DNA of 64,000 nucleotides from Streptomyces ruber. GTDB lineage: Bacteria > Actinomycetota > Actinomycetes > Streptomycetales > Streptomycetaceae. The stretch covers positions 1-64,000 of the forward strand of contig NZ_BMQK01000025.1 of NCBI RefSeq assembly GCF_014648075.1, written 5' to 3'. Positions 24,254 through 33,653 of the stretch are shown one piece after another. The translations under genes and the position numbers were made by a program. The stretch's first letter is position 1; the number at the start of each line of letters is the position of its first letter. Below the pieces are notes generated by a model. That model worked only from the letters and a program-made list of their open reading frames with translations, searched no databases and was not told the origin of the DNA.

Positions 24254-26641
24254 GTGACGACACCCGGGTCCAGCGGGGCCAGCGCAGTGGGATCCATCGA
24301 AGGCAGGATCGCCGAGGAGCTCGGCGTACGGGAGCGGCAGGTGAAGGCCGCGGTGGAGCTGCTCGACGGCGGTTCGACGGTGCCCTTCATCGCCCGCTAC
24401 CGCAAGGAAGCGACCGAGATGCTCGACGACGCGCAGCTGCGCACGATCGAGGAGCGGCTGCGCTACCTGCGGGAGCTGGAGGACCGCCGCACGGCGATCC
24501 TCGACTCGGTGCGCGAGCAGGGCAAGCTGACGCCCGAGGTCGAGGCGCAGATCCGCGGCGCGGAGACGAAGGCGCGCCTGGAGGACATCTACCTGCCGTT
24601 CAAGCCGAAGCGGCGCACCAAGGCGCAGATCGCGCGCGAGGCGGGCCTCGCGCCCCTCGCGGAGGGCCTGCTCGGCGACCCGTCGGTCGACCCGCTGGCC
24701 GCCGCCGCGGCCTTCGTCGACGCGGACAAGGGCGTCGCCGATCCGCAGGCCGCGCTGGAGGGCGCCCGGGCGATCCTCACCGAGCGGTTCTCCGAGGACG
24801 CCGACCTGATCGGTGAGCTGCGGGAGCGCATGTGGACGCGCGGCCGGCTGGCCGCCAGGGTGCGGGAGGGCAAGGAGGAGGCGGGCGCCAAGTTCGCCGA
24901 CTACTTCGACTTCGCCGAGCCGTTCACCGAGCTGCCCTCGCACCGGGTCCTCGCCATGCTGCGCGGCGAGAAGGAGGGGGTCCTCGACCTCGTCCTGGAG
25001 CCCGAGGAGCCCACGGACGGCCCGTCGTCGTACGAGGGGATCGTCGCCCAGCGCTTCGGGATCGCCGACCGGGGACGCCCCGCCGACAAGTGGCTGAAGG
25101 ACACCGTCCGCTGGGCCTGGCGCACCCGCATCCTCGTGCACCTGGGGATCGACGTGCGGCTGCGGCTGCGCACGGCCGCCGAGGACGACGCCGTGGGCGT
25201 GTTCGCGGCCAACCTGCGCGACCTGCTGCTCGCCGCCCCCGCGGGCACCCGCGCGACGCTCGGCCTCGACCCGGGCTTCCGTACGGGCGTGAAGGTGGCC
25301 GTGGTCGACGCGACCGGCAAGGTCGTCGCCACCGACGTCATCCACCCGCACGTCCCGGCCAACCGGTGGGACGAGGCCATCGCCAAGCTGGCGCGCCTGG
25401 CGAAGGAGCACGCGGTCGAGCTGGTCGCGATCGGCAACGGCACGGCGTCCCGCGAGACCGACAAGCTCGCCGGTGAGCTGATCGCCAGGCACCCGGAGCT
25501 GAAGCTCACCAAGGTGATGGTGTCCGAGGCGGGCGCCTCCGTGTACTCGGCCTCCGCGTTCGCCTCGCAGGAGCTGCCCGGCATGGACGTGTCGCTGCGC
25601 GGCGCCGTGTCGATCGCGCGCCGGTTGCAGGACCCGCTGGCCGAGCTGGTGAAGATCGATCCGAAGTCGATCGGCGTCGGCCAGTACCAGCACGACCTGT
25701 CCGAGGTGAAGCTGTCGCGCTCCCTGGACGCGGTGGTCGAGGACTGTGTGAACGGCGTCGGCGTGGACGTGAACACGGCCTCCGCCCCGCTGCTCGCCCG
25801 GGTCTCCGGCATCACCTCCGGGCTCGCGGAGAACATCGTGGCGCACCGCGACGCCAACGGCCCCTTCACCTCCCGTACGGAACTGAAGAAGGTGCCGCGG
25901 CTCGGCCCGAAGGCGTACGAGCAGTGCGCGGGCTTCCTGCGCATCCGGGGCGGCTCCGACCCGCTGGACGCCTCCAGCGTGCACCCGGAGGCGTACCCGG
26001 TGGTGCGGCGCATGGTGAAGACGTCGGGCCAGGAGGTGGCCGCGCTCATCGGCAACACGTCGGTGCTGCGGTCGCTCAGGCCGCAGGACTTCGTGGACGA
26101 CACGTTCGGTCTGCCCACGGTGAGCGACATCCTCAAGGAGCTGGAGAAGCCGGGGCGCGACCCGCGGCCGGCGTTCAGGACGGCCACGTTCAAGGAGGGC
26201 GTCGAGAAGATCGCCGACCTGTCGCCCGGGATGGTGCTGGAGGGTGTCGTGACGAACGTCGCGGCGTTCGGCGCGTTCGTGGACGTGGGCGTCCACCAGG
26301 ACGGTCTCGTGCACGTCTCCGCGATGTCGAAGACCTTCGTCAAGGACCCGCGGGACGTGGTGAAGCCCGGTGACATCGTCAAGGTGAAGGTCCTCGAGGT
26401 GGACATCCCGCGCAAGCGGATCTCGCTGACGCTGCGGCTGGACGACGAGGCGGCGCCGGAGGGCGGCGGTGCCCGGCAGCGCGGCGGACGCCCGCCGCAG
26501 CAGCGCGGTCAGCAGCAGCGCGGTCAGCAGCGGCAGGGCCGCGGCGGCGGAGGCGGTTCGCGCCAGGCGCCGCCCCCGGCCAACAGCGCGATGGCGGACG
26601 CCCTGCGGCGCGCCGGTCTGGTGGACCCGAAGGGGCGCTGA
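24254..26641 (+). CDS. tex: Tex-family RNA-binding transcriptional accessory protein
   Basis: A 795-aa protein matching bacterial Tex. The N-terminal helical core has VPFIARYRKEATEMLDD and LEDIYLPFKPKRRTKAQ. A YqgF-like RNase H fold follows (LGLDPGFRTGVKVAVVD), then helix-hairpin-helix repeats (VNTASAPLLARVSGI, FTSRTELKKVPRLG). A C-terminal S1 RNA-binding domain (GMVLEGVVTNVAAFGAFVDVGV) ends near residue 735. The last 50 residues are a Gln/Gly/Arg-rich disordered tail, longer than in enteric Tex. Start GTG at 24254 with a GGAGAAGG ribosome binding site. It is probably involved in transcription and RNA turnover. Confidence 0.95.
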   Translation: MTTPGSSGASAVGSIEGRIAEELGVRERQVKAAVELLDGGSTVPFIARYRKEATEMLDDAQLRTIEERLRYLRELEDRRTAILDSVREQGKLTPEVEAQIRGAETKARLEDIYLPFKPKRRTKAQIAREAGLAPLAEGLLGDPSVDPLAAAAAFVDADKGVADPQAALEGARAILTERFSEDADLIGELRERMWTRGRLAARVREGKEEAGAKFADYFDFAEPFTELPSHRVLAMLRGEKEGVLDLVLEPEEPTDGPSSYEGIVAQRFGIADRGRPADKWLKDTVRWAWRTRILVHLGIDVRLRLRTAAEDDAVGVFAANLRDLLLAAPAGTRATLGLDPGFRTGVKVAVVDATGKVVATDVIHPHVPANRWDEAIAKLARLAKEHAVELVAIGNGTASRETDKLAGELIARHPELKLTKVMVSEAGASVYSASAFASQELPGMDVSLRGAVSIARRLQDPLAELVKIDPKSIGVGQYQHDLSEVKLSRSLDAVVEDCVNGVGVDVNTASAPLLARVSGITSGLAENIVAHRDANGPFTSRTELKKVPRLGPKAYEQCAGFLRIRGGSDPLDASSVHPEAYPVVRRMVKTSGQEVAALIGNTSVLRSLRPQDFVDDTFGLPTVSDILKELEKPGRDPRPAFRTATFKEGVEKIADLSPGMVLEGVVTNVAAFGAFVDVGVHQDGLVHVSAMSKTFVKDPRDVVKPGDIVKVKVLEVDIPRKRISLTLRLDDEAAPEGGGARQRGGRPPQQRGQQQRGQQRQGRGGGGGSRQAPPPANSAMADALRRAGLVDPKGR

Positions 26642-26650
26642 GCGCGAAGT

Positions 26651-26692
26651 GGGCCGTACGGCGCGCGGGGTGCCCCGCGCGCCGTACGGCCC
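26651..26692. terminator. 20-bp perfect hairpin between convergent genes
   Basis: 26651-26670 (GGGCCGTACGGCGCGCGGGG) is fully complementary to 26673-26692 with a 2-nt centre. It lies between the tex stop and the stop of the opposite gene, so it can terminate both. Confidence 0.8.
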
Positions 26693-26710
26693 CGCTCCCG
26701 CCTTCCGCCC

Positions 26711-27754
26711 TCAGCGGGCCAGGGCCTCCACCAGCACGCTTCCCGACGACCGCGCGACGAGGAACGACTCCCCCTTCAGGGTTTTCGTGTCCAGCGCGAT
26801 GCGGTGGCGGCCGGCCGGCAGGGTGCCGTCGAAGATCTCGTGCGTGCGGGTGCGGGAGAACCGGTCCAGCCGGTACGCGGTCAGCCGTACCCGGCAGGTG
26901 GAGGTGACCTCGACGCCCGCCTCGCCGTCGGCGGCGACCAGCCGGACCAGGCGGCGCCGCTCCGGCGGGCTGCGGTCCAGGGCGTTCTCGATCTGGGCCA
27001 CCAGCAGGGGAACGATCGGGGCGAGCCCGTCGACGTAGGCGACGTCGGCCCCGGCCCGTTCGAACGAGTGTCGTACGGCGGCGCGCGCCTCCTCGTCCAC
27101 GGCCCGCCCGAAGGCGACCGCGCCGTAGGTGCGCAGCTCGTCGGGGGTCACACCGCCGGCGTCCCGGGTGATCTCGGCGCCGATGCCGATCGTCCGCAGC
27201 GCGGCGGCCAGCCGGGCGAGGACGGCGACGCGGGCGCCGATGAGGAGCACGCGGCGGCTCACGGTCCCGTCGTGGGGCGCGGCGAGCAGGGAGCGCAGGG
27301 CGTCGCGGTACTCGGCGCCCTGGAAGCGGAACGGCCCTATGCCGTGGTACCCGTTCAGTGCGAGGTCGGCCTCCGCCCGCGTCTGCCAGGCGAAGTCCCG
27401 CCACACGTAGTCCTCGCCGTCCCGCTCGACGACCGCGGTGACGGCCCCGCAGGCGAGGTCCTCGCACTCGGGACAGCCGTATATGACGTGCCGTCCGCCG
27501 GCCAGCGGGGCGTCGGCCTCCAGCAGCAGCCCCCGCACGTGTGCGGTGAAGATGGCGGGCGGGACGTCGGAGGCGAGCGGGGAGACGGCGTCGAGGTCGG
27601 AGAGCCGGAACAGCAGCGGGCGTCCGTCGACGATGAAGTCCACGAAGTCCCTGTGCACCTGGTAGTGGCCGTTGGCGAGGACGCCGCCGGCGCGCATGGC
27701 CGGTGCCAGGCCGAAGGTCGCGTACTCGGCGGACTCGGCATACTCGGCAGGCAT
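26711..27754 (-). CDS. uncharacterised actinobacterial protein with CPxC-like motif
   Basis: A 347-aa protein that I do not assign to a characterised family. Residues 1-110 include a GCPECEDLACG cysteine cluster that could bind a metal. Residues 165-200 (RRVLLIGARVAVLARLAAAL) look like the first strand and helix of a nucleotide-binding fold. The C-terminal 100 residues are predicted beta-rich. The start is taken at ATG 27754, preceded by GATACT 6 nt upstream (leaderless), rather than the longer frame to 27811. The N-terminus has an AEYAESAEYA repeat from a short DNA duplication. Confidence 0.72.
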   Translation of the reverse strand: MPAEYAESAEYATFGLAPAMRAGGVLANGHYQVHRDFVDFIVDGRPLLFRLSDLDAVSPLASDVPPAIFTAHVRGLLLEADAPLAGGRHVIYGCPECEDLACGAVTAVVERDGEDYVWRDFAWQTRAEADLALNGYHGIGPFRFQGAEYRDALRSLLAAPHDGTVSRRVLLIGARVAVLARLAAALRTIGIGAEITRDAGGVTPDELRTYGAVAFGRAVDEEARAAVRHSFERAGADVAYVDGLAPIVPLLVAQIENALDRSPPERRRLVRLVAADGEAGVEVTSTCRVRLTAYRLDRFSRTRTHEIFDGTLPAGRHRIALDTKTLKGESFLVARSSGSVLVEALAR

Positions 27755-27959
27755 GCAGTGAGTATCCCCAGAGCGGGACCGGTCCGAGCACGGCATGACA
27801 TATTCCGCCACCGCCGCCGCGCGGCGGTACGGGCGGTCCGCGGCCCGGCCCGGGGGGACGGGCGTGAACGTGCGTGAGCGGGCGTACGGATGGTCGAGGG
27901 GGTATGCGGCGAGGCGCGGCTGGACGGGCCGGGCGCTGTGCCGGGGGCGGTGCGGTGTC

Positions 27960-27993
27960 CCGCGGGGAGGGGCGCGCCCGCCCCTCCCCGCGG
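27960..27993. terminator. 14-bp hairpin downstream of the BCCT gene
   Basis: CCGCGGGGAGGGGC (27960-27973) pairs with 27980-27993 around a 6-nt loop, 14 bp beyond the minus-strand stop. Confidence 0.75.
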
Positions 27994-28006
27994 CACGGCG
28001 GCGCGG

Positions 28007-29731
28007 TCAGTGCCTGCCGATCGGGTCCCCCTCCGTCTCGGTGCCCGGACCGGGCCCGATACGGATCTCGAAATCGCCGTCGTACCTCTTGTGGCCCTCG
28101 ATGACGGCGAGTTCGACGGCCTCGCCCGCCATCTCCTCGCGCACGACGACCGGGTCCCTGCGCAGGTCGCGCATGAGGGCGACACACATGCCGATCATCA
28201 CCAGCACGAACGGCGCGGCGGCGAGGATGGTGAGGTTCTGCAGACCGGTGAGCGCGTCGCCCTGACCGCTGCCGACCATCAGCATGATGGCGGCGACGGC
28301 ACCGGTGGCCACGCCCCAGAACACGACGACGAAGCGGCCGGGCTCCAGCGCGCCCTTCTGCGAGAGCGTGCCCATCACGATGGAGGCGGCGTCGGCGCCG
28401 GAGACGAAGAAGATGCCGACCAGGATCATCACCAGCAGACAGGTGATCGTGGCGCCCGGGTACTCCTGGAGCACGGAGAAGAGGCGGCCCTCGGGAGTGG
28501 TGTCGTCGCCGAGCCGGCCTTGTTCCTGCATCTTCGTGGCCGTACCGCCGAAGATGGCGAACCAGAGCAGGCTGACCGTGCTCGGCACGAGGATGACGCC
28601 GCCGACGAACTGGCGGATCGTGCGGCCGCGGCTGATCCGGGCGATGAACATGCCGACGAACGGCGTCCAGGAGATCCACCACGCCCAGTAGAAGACCGTC
28701 CAGCTGCCGAGCCAGTCCGCGGCGCCCTCCCCGCCGGAGGCCTCGGTGCGGCCTGCGAGGTCGGCCAGGTCGCCGATGTAGGCGAAGACCGACGTGGGCA
28801 GCAGGTCGAGGACGACGATGGTGGGCCCGACGATGAACACGAACAGGGCGAGCACCAGCGCCAGCACCATGTTGGTGTTGGACAGCCACTGGATGCCCTT
28901 CTCCACGCCGGACACCGCCGAGGCGACGAAGGCCAGGGTGAGGACCACGATGATGGTGACGAGCAGTCCGGTGCTGACCGTGTCCATCCAGTCGAGCTTC
29001 TGCACCCCGGAGCCGATCTGCAGGGCGCCGAGGCCGAGGGAGGCGGCGGAGCCGAAGATGGTCGCGATGATGGCGAGGATGTCGATGACCCGGCCCGCGG
29101 TGCCGTTGGCGTGCTTCGCACCGATCAGCGGCGTGAACACGGCGCTGATGGTCTGACGGCGGCGCTTGCGGAACGTGCTGTACGCGATGGCGAGGCCGAC
29201 CACCGCGTAGATCGCCCACGGGTGCAGCGTCCAGTGGAAGAGGGTGGTCGCCATCGCCGTCTCCATGCGTTCCCCGCTGTTGGCGGGGTCGGTGCCCGGC
29301 GGGGCGTCGATGTAGTGGGAGAGCGGCTCGCTGACGCCGTAGAACATCAGGCCGATGCCCATGCCGGCGCTGAACATCATCGCCACCCAGGAGACGGTGC
29401 GGAACTCCGGTTCCTCTCCCTCCTTCCCCAGGTGGATCCGGCCATAGCGGCTGATGGCGAGCCAGAGGGCGAACACCACGAACGCGGAGGCGGCCAGGAT
29501 GAAGGCCCAGCCGCCGTTGTGGATGAGACCGCCGAGCATCTTGTCCGACACGCTCGTGAGCGAGTCGGTCGCGATGGCGCCCCAGAGCACGAAGGCCAGG
29601 GTGAGCGCGGCCGTCACACCGAACACGATGCGGTCCGTCTGGGGCCGTCCGCCACCGGTGAGGCCCGCTTCGGAACCCGGGAACGCCCCTCCCTCGTGAT
29701 AGCTCGGTGTCCGATGCTGATCGTGCGTCAC
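28007..29731 (-). CDS. BCCT family betaine/choline/carnitine transporter
   Basis: A 574-aa secondary transporter with about 12 membrane segments. Family signatures are GMGIGLMFYGVSEPL in TM3 and the aromatic TM8 stretch WTVFYWAWWISWTPFVGMFI, which forms the substrate cation box. The glycine-rich TM3 (MGIG) suggests sodium coupling. A charged N-terminus (30 residues) and a 60-residue cytoplasmic C-terminus (DLRRDPVVVREE) flank the core and could sense osmotic strength. GTG at 29731 has a GGAAAGG ribosome binding site. It probably imports glycine betaine or a related osmolyte. Confidence 0.93.
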   Translation of the reverse strand: MTHDQHRTPSYHEGGAFPGSEAGLTGGGRPQTDRIVFGVTAALTLAFVLWGAIATDSLTSVSDKMLGGLIHNGGWAFILAASAFVVFALWLAISRYGRIHLGKEGEEPEFRTVSWVAMMFSAGMGIGLMFYGVSEPLSHYIDAPPGTDPANSGERMETAMATTLFHWTLHPWAIYAVVGLAIAYSTFRKRRRQTISAVFTPLIGAKHANGTAGRVIDILAIIATIFGSAASLGLGALQIGSGVQKLDWMDTVSTGLLVTIIVVLTLAFVASAVSGVEKGIQWLSNTNMVLALVLALFVFIVGPTIVVLDLLPTSVFAYIGDLADLAGRTEASGGEGAADWLGSWTVFYWAWWISWTPFVGMFIARISRGRTIRQFVGGVILVPSTVSLLWFAIFGGTATKMQEQGRLGDDTTPEGRLFSVLQEYPGATITCLLVMILVGIFFVSGADAASIVMGTLSQKGALEPGRFVVVFWGVATGAVAAIMLMVGSGQGDALTGLQNLTILAAAPFVLVMIGMCVALMRDLRRDPVVVREEMAGEAVELAVIEGHKRYDGDFEIRIGPGPGTETEGDPIGRH

Positions 29732-29875
29732 AGGTGAAACCTTTCCCCGATGGCTGGAACGGAGCTACTCCTTTCCCCGTCACCCTCGCCACATGTGACG
29801 CGCGTCGCAAACGTGTCCGATCCGTGTCCGTTCTCGTCCGTTCCCGGCGGCCGACAGCCGAAGCGGGACGCGCGG

Positions 29876-30283
29876 TCAGGGACGCGGCTCCGTGCGGGCC
29901 GCCGCGACGCGCTCACCCACCAGGCGGTGTGCCAGGTCCGAGGCGAGTTCGGAGACGTACATGCGCAGTTCGGCCTCGGCCGCGGCGCACTCGGGCGCAC
30001 CCCCGGCGTGCTCCTGCCGGCGGAGGGCGCCGGGGGCCGCCCGGGCGACCAGGACGAAGGGGCCGGCGCTCCCCTCCTCGGCCAGCTGCTCCCCGGTGCG
30101 CTGCCGGACGATTCCGGCGGCGTCCGGGCGCTCGTCGCGTTCGTCGCGCTCGTCGCGGACACGGCCGGTCCGGCGCAGCAGACGGACGGCGACGAGGACG
30201 GCGAGCGCGAACAGCGCCGCCGCGACGACCAGGTGCTCGATCCTCGGGTGCGGCGGGCCGATGGGGAACGACAGCAGCTCCAT
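29876..30283 (-). CDS. single-span membrane protein, unknown function
   Basis: A 135-aa protein with one N-terminal hydrophobic segment (about residues 18-36, HLVVAAALFALAVLVAVRLL), then a DERDERDER charged linker and a soluble Ala/Glu-rich domain. No recognised domain. ATG start near 30283. It lies between the BCCT transporter and the amino-acid permease on the same strand but with gaps over 120 bp, so a shared operon is doubtful. Codon use is normal for the window. Confidence 0.6.
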   Translation of the reverse strand: MELLSFPIGPPHPRIEHLVVAAALFALAVLVAVRLLRRTGRVRDERDERDERPDAAGIVRQRTGEQLAEEGSAGPFVLVARAAPGALRRQEHAGGAPECAAAEAELRMYVSELASDLAHRLVGERVAAARTEPRP

Positions 30284-30410
30284 ACCCCCTGCCCTACCCG
30301 CTCGGACGTACGAGGGATCGCTCGTAAGCGTCAGAGTTCGCCACCACTCCGATGGGGGGCGCGCCGGGAGCCGCGTGGGGCTCCGTGGCGGCCCGTCCCC
30401 CTCTTCGGCG

Positions 30411-31877
30411 CTACTTCCCGGGCTCCGCCGGCTCCTGCTCCGGCTGCCGTCCGACGCGGTTGCGGATGCCGTACCAGCCCGCGACCAGCAGGACCGCGAT
30501 CAGCGGGATCAGCAGGAGCGTGCGGCGGCCGATCTCGGGGTCGTTCCACATCAGCACCAGCACGCCCAGGAGGAAGGCGATCGTGACGATCTCGGTGACC
30601 GGGCTGCCGAACAGCCGGAACGACGGCCGCTCGACCAGGCCCTCCCGCGCGCGGCGGACGAAGACCAGGTGACAGATCATGATGATCACCCAGGTGCTGA
30701 TGATGCCGAGGGACGCCACGTTCAGGACGATCTCGAAGGCCTGGGAGGGCACGAAGGCGTTCAGGCCCACACCGAGCACGCACACCCCGCAGGTGAGCAG
30801 GATGCCGCCGTACGGGACCTGGCTGCGGTTCATGCGCGCGGTGAACTTCGGCGCGGAACCCGCCATGGCCATGGAGCGCAGGATGCGGCCCGTGGAGTAC
30901 AGGCCGGAGTTCAGCGAGGACATCGCGGCGGTGAGGACGACGAGGTTCATCACGTCGCCCGCCGCCGGGACGCCGATCCGGGACAGGACGGTGACGAAGG
31001 GGCTCTCGTCGGCCGAGTAGAACGAGCCGGGCAGCAGCAGGGCCAGCAGGGCGACCGAGCCGACGTAGAACAGGCCGACGCGCCACATGATGGAGTTCAC
31101 CGCGCGCGGGACGACCTTCTCGGGCTCGGCGGTCTCGCCCGCGGTGACACCGACCAGCTCCAGGGCCGCGTACGCGAAGACGACGCCCTGCAGGACGATG
31201 ACGACGGGCATGATCCCGTGCGGGAAGACACCGCCGTTGTCCGTGATGACATCGATGCCGGGTGTCTGTCCGCCGACGTCCTGCTGGGTGACCAGCAGGA
31301 AGATGCCGATGAGCATGAACACGATCAGGGTGACGACCTTGATGATCGCGAACCAGAACTCCAGCTCACCGAAGATCTTCACCGAGATCAGGTTGACCAC
31401 CAGGACGACGGCCAGGGCGATCAGGGCCAGCACCCACTGGGGGATGTCGGTGAACGTGCTCCAGTAGTGCGTGTAGAGCGCGATCGCGGTGATGTCGGCG
31501 ATGCCGGTGGTGGACCAGTTGAGGAAGTACATCCACCCGGAGACGTACGCGCCCTTCTCGCCGAGGAACTCGCGCGCGTACGACACGAACGAGCCCGAGG
31601 AGGGGCGGTAGAGAACCAGCTCGCCGAGGGCCCGGACGACGAAGAAGGCGAAGACGCCGCAGACCAGGTAGGCGAGGGCGAGCGCGGGGCCCGCGTTGTT
31701 CAGGCGCCCGCCGGCGCCCAGGAACAGGCCGGTGCCGATCGCTCCCCCGATGGCGATCATGTTGACGTGGCGGGCCTTGAGGTCCTTGCTGTAACCGGCG
31801 TCGCCCGCGTCCGCGGGCCTCGGGGCCGCGGACGTGTGTGGTGCGGCCGGTGCCGAGGAGACGGCGTCCTTGCTCAC
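30411..31877 (-). CDS. amino acid permease (AAT family, GabP/AnsP-like)
   Basis: A 488-aa APC-superfamily transporter. The TM1 signature is DLKARHVNMIAIGGAIGTGLFLGAG, followed by the conserved ALGELVLYRPSSGSFVSYA region, and about 12 hydrophobic segments in total. The frame is open to 31967, but GTG 31877 (SKDAVSSAPA) gives a normal-length N-terminus with an AGGAAG site upstream. The roughly 40-residue Ala/Pro-rich N-terminus is variable in this family. Substrate could be GABA, asparagine, proline or an aromatic amino acid. The sequence does not decide. Confidence 0.92.
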   Translation of the reverse strand: MSKDAVSSAPAAPHTSAAPRPADAGDAGYSKDLKARHVNMIAIGGAIGTGLFLGAGGRLNNAGPALALAYLVCGVFAFFVVRALGELVLYRPSSGSFVSYAREFLGEKGAYVSGWMYFLNWSTTGIADITAIALYTHYWSTFTDIPQWVLALIALAVVLVVNLISVKIFGELEFWFAIIKVVTLIVFMLIGIFLLVTQQDVGGQTPGIDVITDNGGVFPHGIMPVVIVLQGVVFAYAALELVGVTAGETAEPEKVVPRAVNSIMWRVGLFYVGSVALLALLLPGSFYSADESPFVTVLSRIGVPAAGDVMNLVVLTAAMSSLNSGLYSTGRILRSMAMAGSAPKFTARMNRSQVPYGGILLTCGVCVLGVGLNAFVPSQAFEIVLNVASLGIISTWVIIMICHLVFVRRAREGLVERPSFRLFGSPVTEIVTIAFLLGVLVLMWNDPEIGRRTLLLIPLIAVLLVAGWYGIRNRVGRQPEQEPAEPGK

Positions 31878-32097
31878 GGGTGGCTCTACTTCCTGGTATT
31901 CCCGGGCGGCGTCCGCCCGGGTCTTCCGTTGTGCCTGGTCCGCACCCCGGACAGGAGCACAGACCAACCGCCCACCCTCTCCCGGAGGCCCTCCCGCGCG
32001 CGGTAACGCATCTCACAGAGCGGCGCATGTCACATGATCGCGAGGGACGTGTGCCCTGGTCACCGGTGGCCTCGACGGCTTTCGCACCATTGGTGGG

Positions 32098-32116
32098 ACA
32101 GTGATACTGCTGTACA
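32098..32116 (+). promoter_or_regulatory. leaderless promoter with dyad, probable MerR autoregulation site
   Basis: GATACT (32103-32108) ends 7 nt before ATG 32116. It is embedded in ACAGTGATACTGCTGT (32098-32113), whose CAGT/ACTG and ACAG/CTGT parts are symmetric. Confidence 0.4.
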
Positions 32117-32871
32117 TGACGACCGACGCCCAGGAGCCCACCCTCACCGTCGACGAACTGGCCGCGCGGGCGGGTGTCACGGTACGCACGGTCCGCTTCT
32201 ACGGGACCCGGGGGCTGCTGCCGCCACCCGAGATCGGTCCGCGCCGGGTGGGGCGGTACGGGCGGGAGCACCTGGCCCGGCTGGAGCTCATCGACGCGCT
32301 CCAGCGGCAGGGCATGACGCTCGCGGCCGTCGAACGCTACCTCCGGCGGCTGCCGCCCGAACCGAGCGTCCGCGACCTCGCCGTGCACCGCGCGGTGGTG
32401 GCCTCCTGGGCACCGGAGACCGTGGAGACCGTGACCCGGCGGGAACTGGAACGCCTGGCGGGCCGTGCGCTGGGCGACGAGGACGTGGCACGGCTGGGCG
32501 CGATGGACGTGCTCTCGACCGTGCGGGACGCCAGGGAGGACTCCGTCGACTCCGTCGGGTCCGCCGACTCCGCCGGGTCTTCGGACGTCACCTACCGCGT
32601 CGACACCGGTCTGCTCCCCCTCGGTGTCCAGCTCCTCGACGTGCCGCTGTCCCAGGAGACGATCATGGCGGCCCGCACCGTGCTCCTGGACCACTCCCGT
32701 GCGGCGGCGCACGCCCTGTCACGGCTGCTGCGCGACGCGGTCGCCGAACGTGATCCGGAGGCGGTGCGGTCGCTGTCGGCGGACATGGAGCCGCTGGTCG
32801 TCCAGGCGCTGCTGACGACGTTCCAGCGGTCGTTGCGCGAGGAGCTGCGGGAGTGGCTGAGGAAGCCCTGA
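32116..32871 (+). CDS. MerR family transcriptional regulator
   Basis: A 251-aa regulator. The N-terminal winged helix is LTVDELAARAGVTVRTVRFYGTRGLLPPP, with a tyrosine/glycine pattern typical of MerR and a following RYGREHLARLELIDALQRQGMTL helix. A Ser/Asp-rich linker (DSVDSVGSADSAG) made by a short repeat at 32535-32580 divides the DNA-binding half from a helical C-terminal effector domain of about 90 residues. There is no Cys cluster for metals. The ATG at 32116 is preferred over 32101 because a -10 lies 7 nt upstream. Target genes are unknown. Confidence 0.9.
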   Translation: MTTDAQEPTLTVDELAARAGVTVRTVRFYGTRGLLPPPEIGPRRVGRYGREHLARLELIDALQRQGMTLAAVERYLRRLPPEPSVRDLAVHRAVVASWAPETVETVTRRELERLAGRALGDEDVARLGAMDVLSTVRDAREDSVDSVGSADSAGSSDVTYRVDTGLLPLGVQLLDVPLSQETIMAARTVLLDHSRAAAHALSRLLRDAVAERDPEAVRSLSADMEPLVVQALLTTFQRSLREELREWLRKP

Positions 32872-32892
32872 GCGGCCCCGGGGGCGCGGGCC

Positions 32893-33555
32893 TCACCCCG
32901 GTACCGGGCCGCCCCCCACATTGAGCGTCTGACCGGTCAGGGTGCCGCTGCCCTCGTCCACCATGTACAGCAGGGTCGACACCAGGTCGGCGGGCTGCTG
33001 GCCGCCCGGCCCGGCACCCGCCGCGCCGGGGGCGATCGCGTTGACGGTGATGCCGTACGGGCCGAGGGCCGAGGCCAGCACCCGGGTGAAGCCGATCAGG
33101 GCCGCCTTGGAGGTGACGTACGGGACCATCGTCGGCGGGGCGGTCAGGACGGCCGACGAGGCGATGTTCACTATGCGGCCCCAGCCCGCCGCCTTCAGGT
33201 ACGGCAGGACGGCACGGGTCAGCAGGAACGGTGCCTCCAGGTTGTACCGCATCACCTGGCGCCACTCCTCGGGCGTGACGTCCTCGAACTCCGCCTGGGG
33301 TACGGTCTCCGCGTTGTTGACCAGCACGTGCAGCGTGCCGAACCGGTCCACGGCCTGTTCCAGCGCCTGCCGCAGCTGCTGCTCGTCGGTGACGTCGGCG
33401 GTCAGCTCCACGTAGTCGAGGATCTTCCCGGCCGTCTCCGGCTGCGGAACGGTGTCCAGCCCCGCGACCCGGAAGCCGCGTCCGGCGAGTGCGACGGCGA
33501 ACTCCTGTCCCAGGCCCTGTGCCGCTCCGGTCACCAGCGCGGTGCGTGTCTCCAT
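32893..33555 (-). CDS. short-chain dehydrogenase/reductase
   Basis: A 220-aa classical SDR. The cofactor motif is TGAAQGLGQEFA, the NNAG motif reads NNAET (Glu for Gly), and the catalytic Ser/Tyr/Lys are in NIASSAV and YVTSKAAL. The C-terminus is short, with GPGGQQPADLV replacing the usual substrate loop, so it is about 25 residues below the typical length. ATG 33555 gives the standard start METRTALVTG. It follows fadB by 98 bp and may be the last gene of the fatty-acid group. Confidence 0.9.
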   Translation of the reverse strand: METRTALVTGAAQGLGQEFAVALAGRGFRVAGLDTVPQPETAGKILDYVELTADVTDEQQLRQALEQAVDRFGTLHVLVNNAETVPQAEFEDVTPEEWRQVMRYNLEAPFLLTRAVLPYLKAAGWGRIVNIASSAVLTAPPTMVPYVTSKAALIGFTRVLASALGPYGITVNAIAPGAAGAGPGGQQPADLVSTLLYMVDEGSGTLTGQTLNVGGGPVPG

Positions 33556-33653
33556 GCGGCCGAGTCTCGGTGAGCCGCCGGGGCCGGGCAAGAGCGCGAT
33601 CCGCTCACGCGTCCGGACGCGCTCCCGCCGCGTGCGGCCCCCGGGGCGGTGCC

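Noticed and set aside
22946..26314. 1122-aa minus-strand open frame
   Set aside because: Lies opposite tex and the SCO6745-family gene. His/Arg/Gly-rich shadow without domains.
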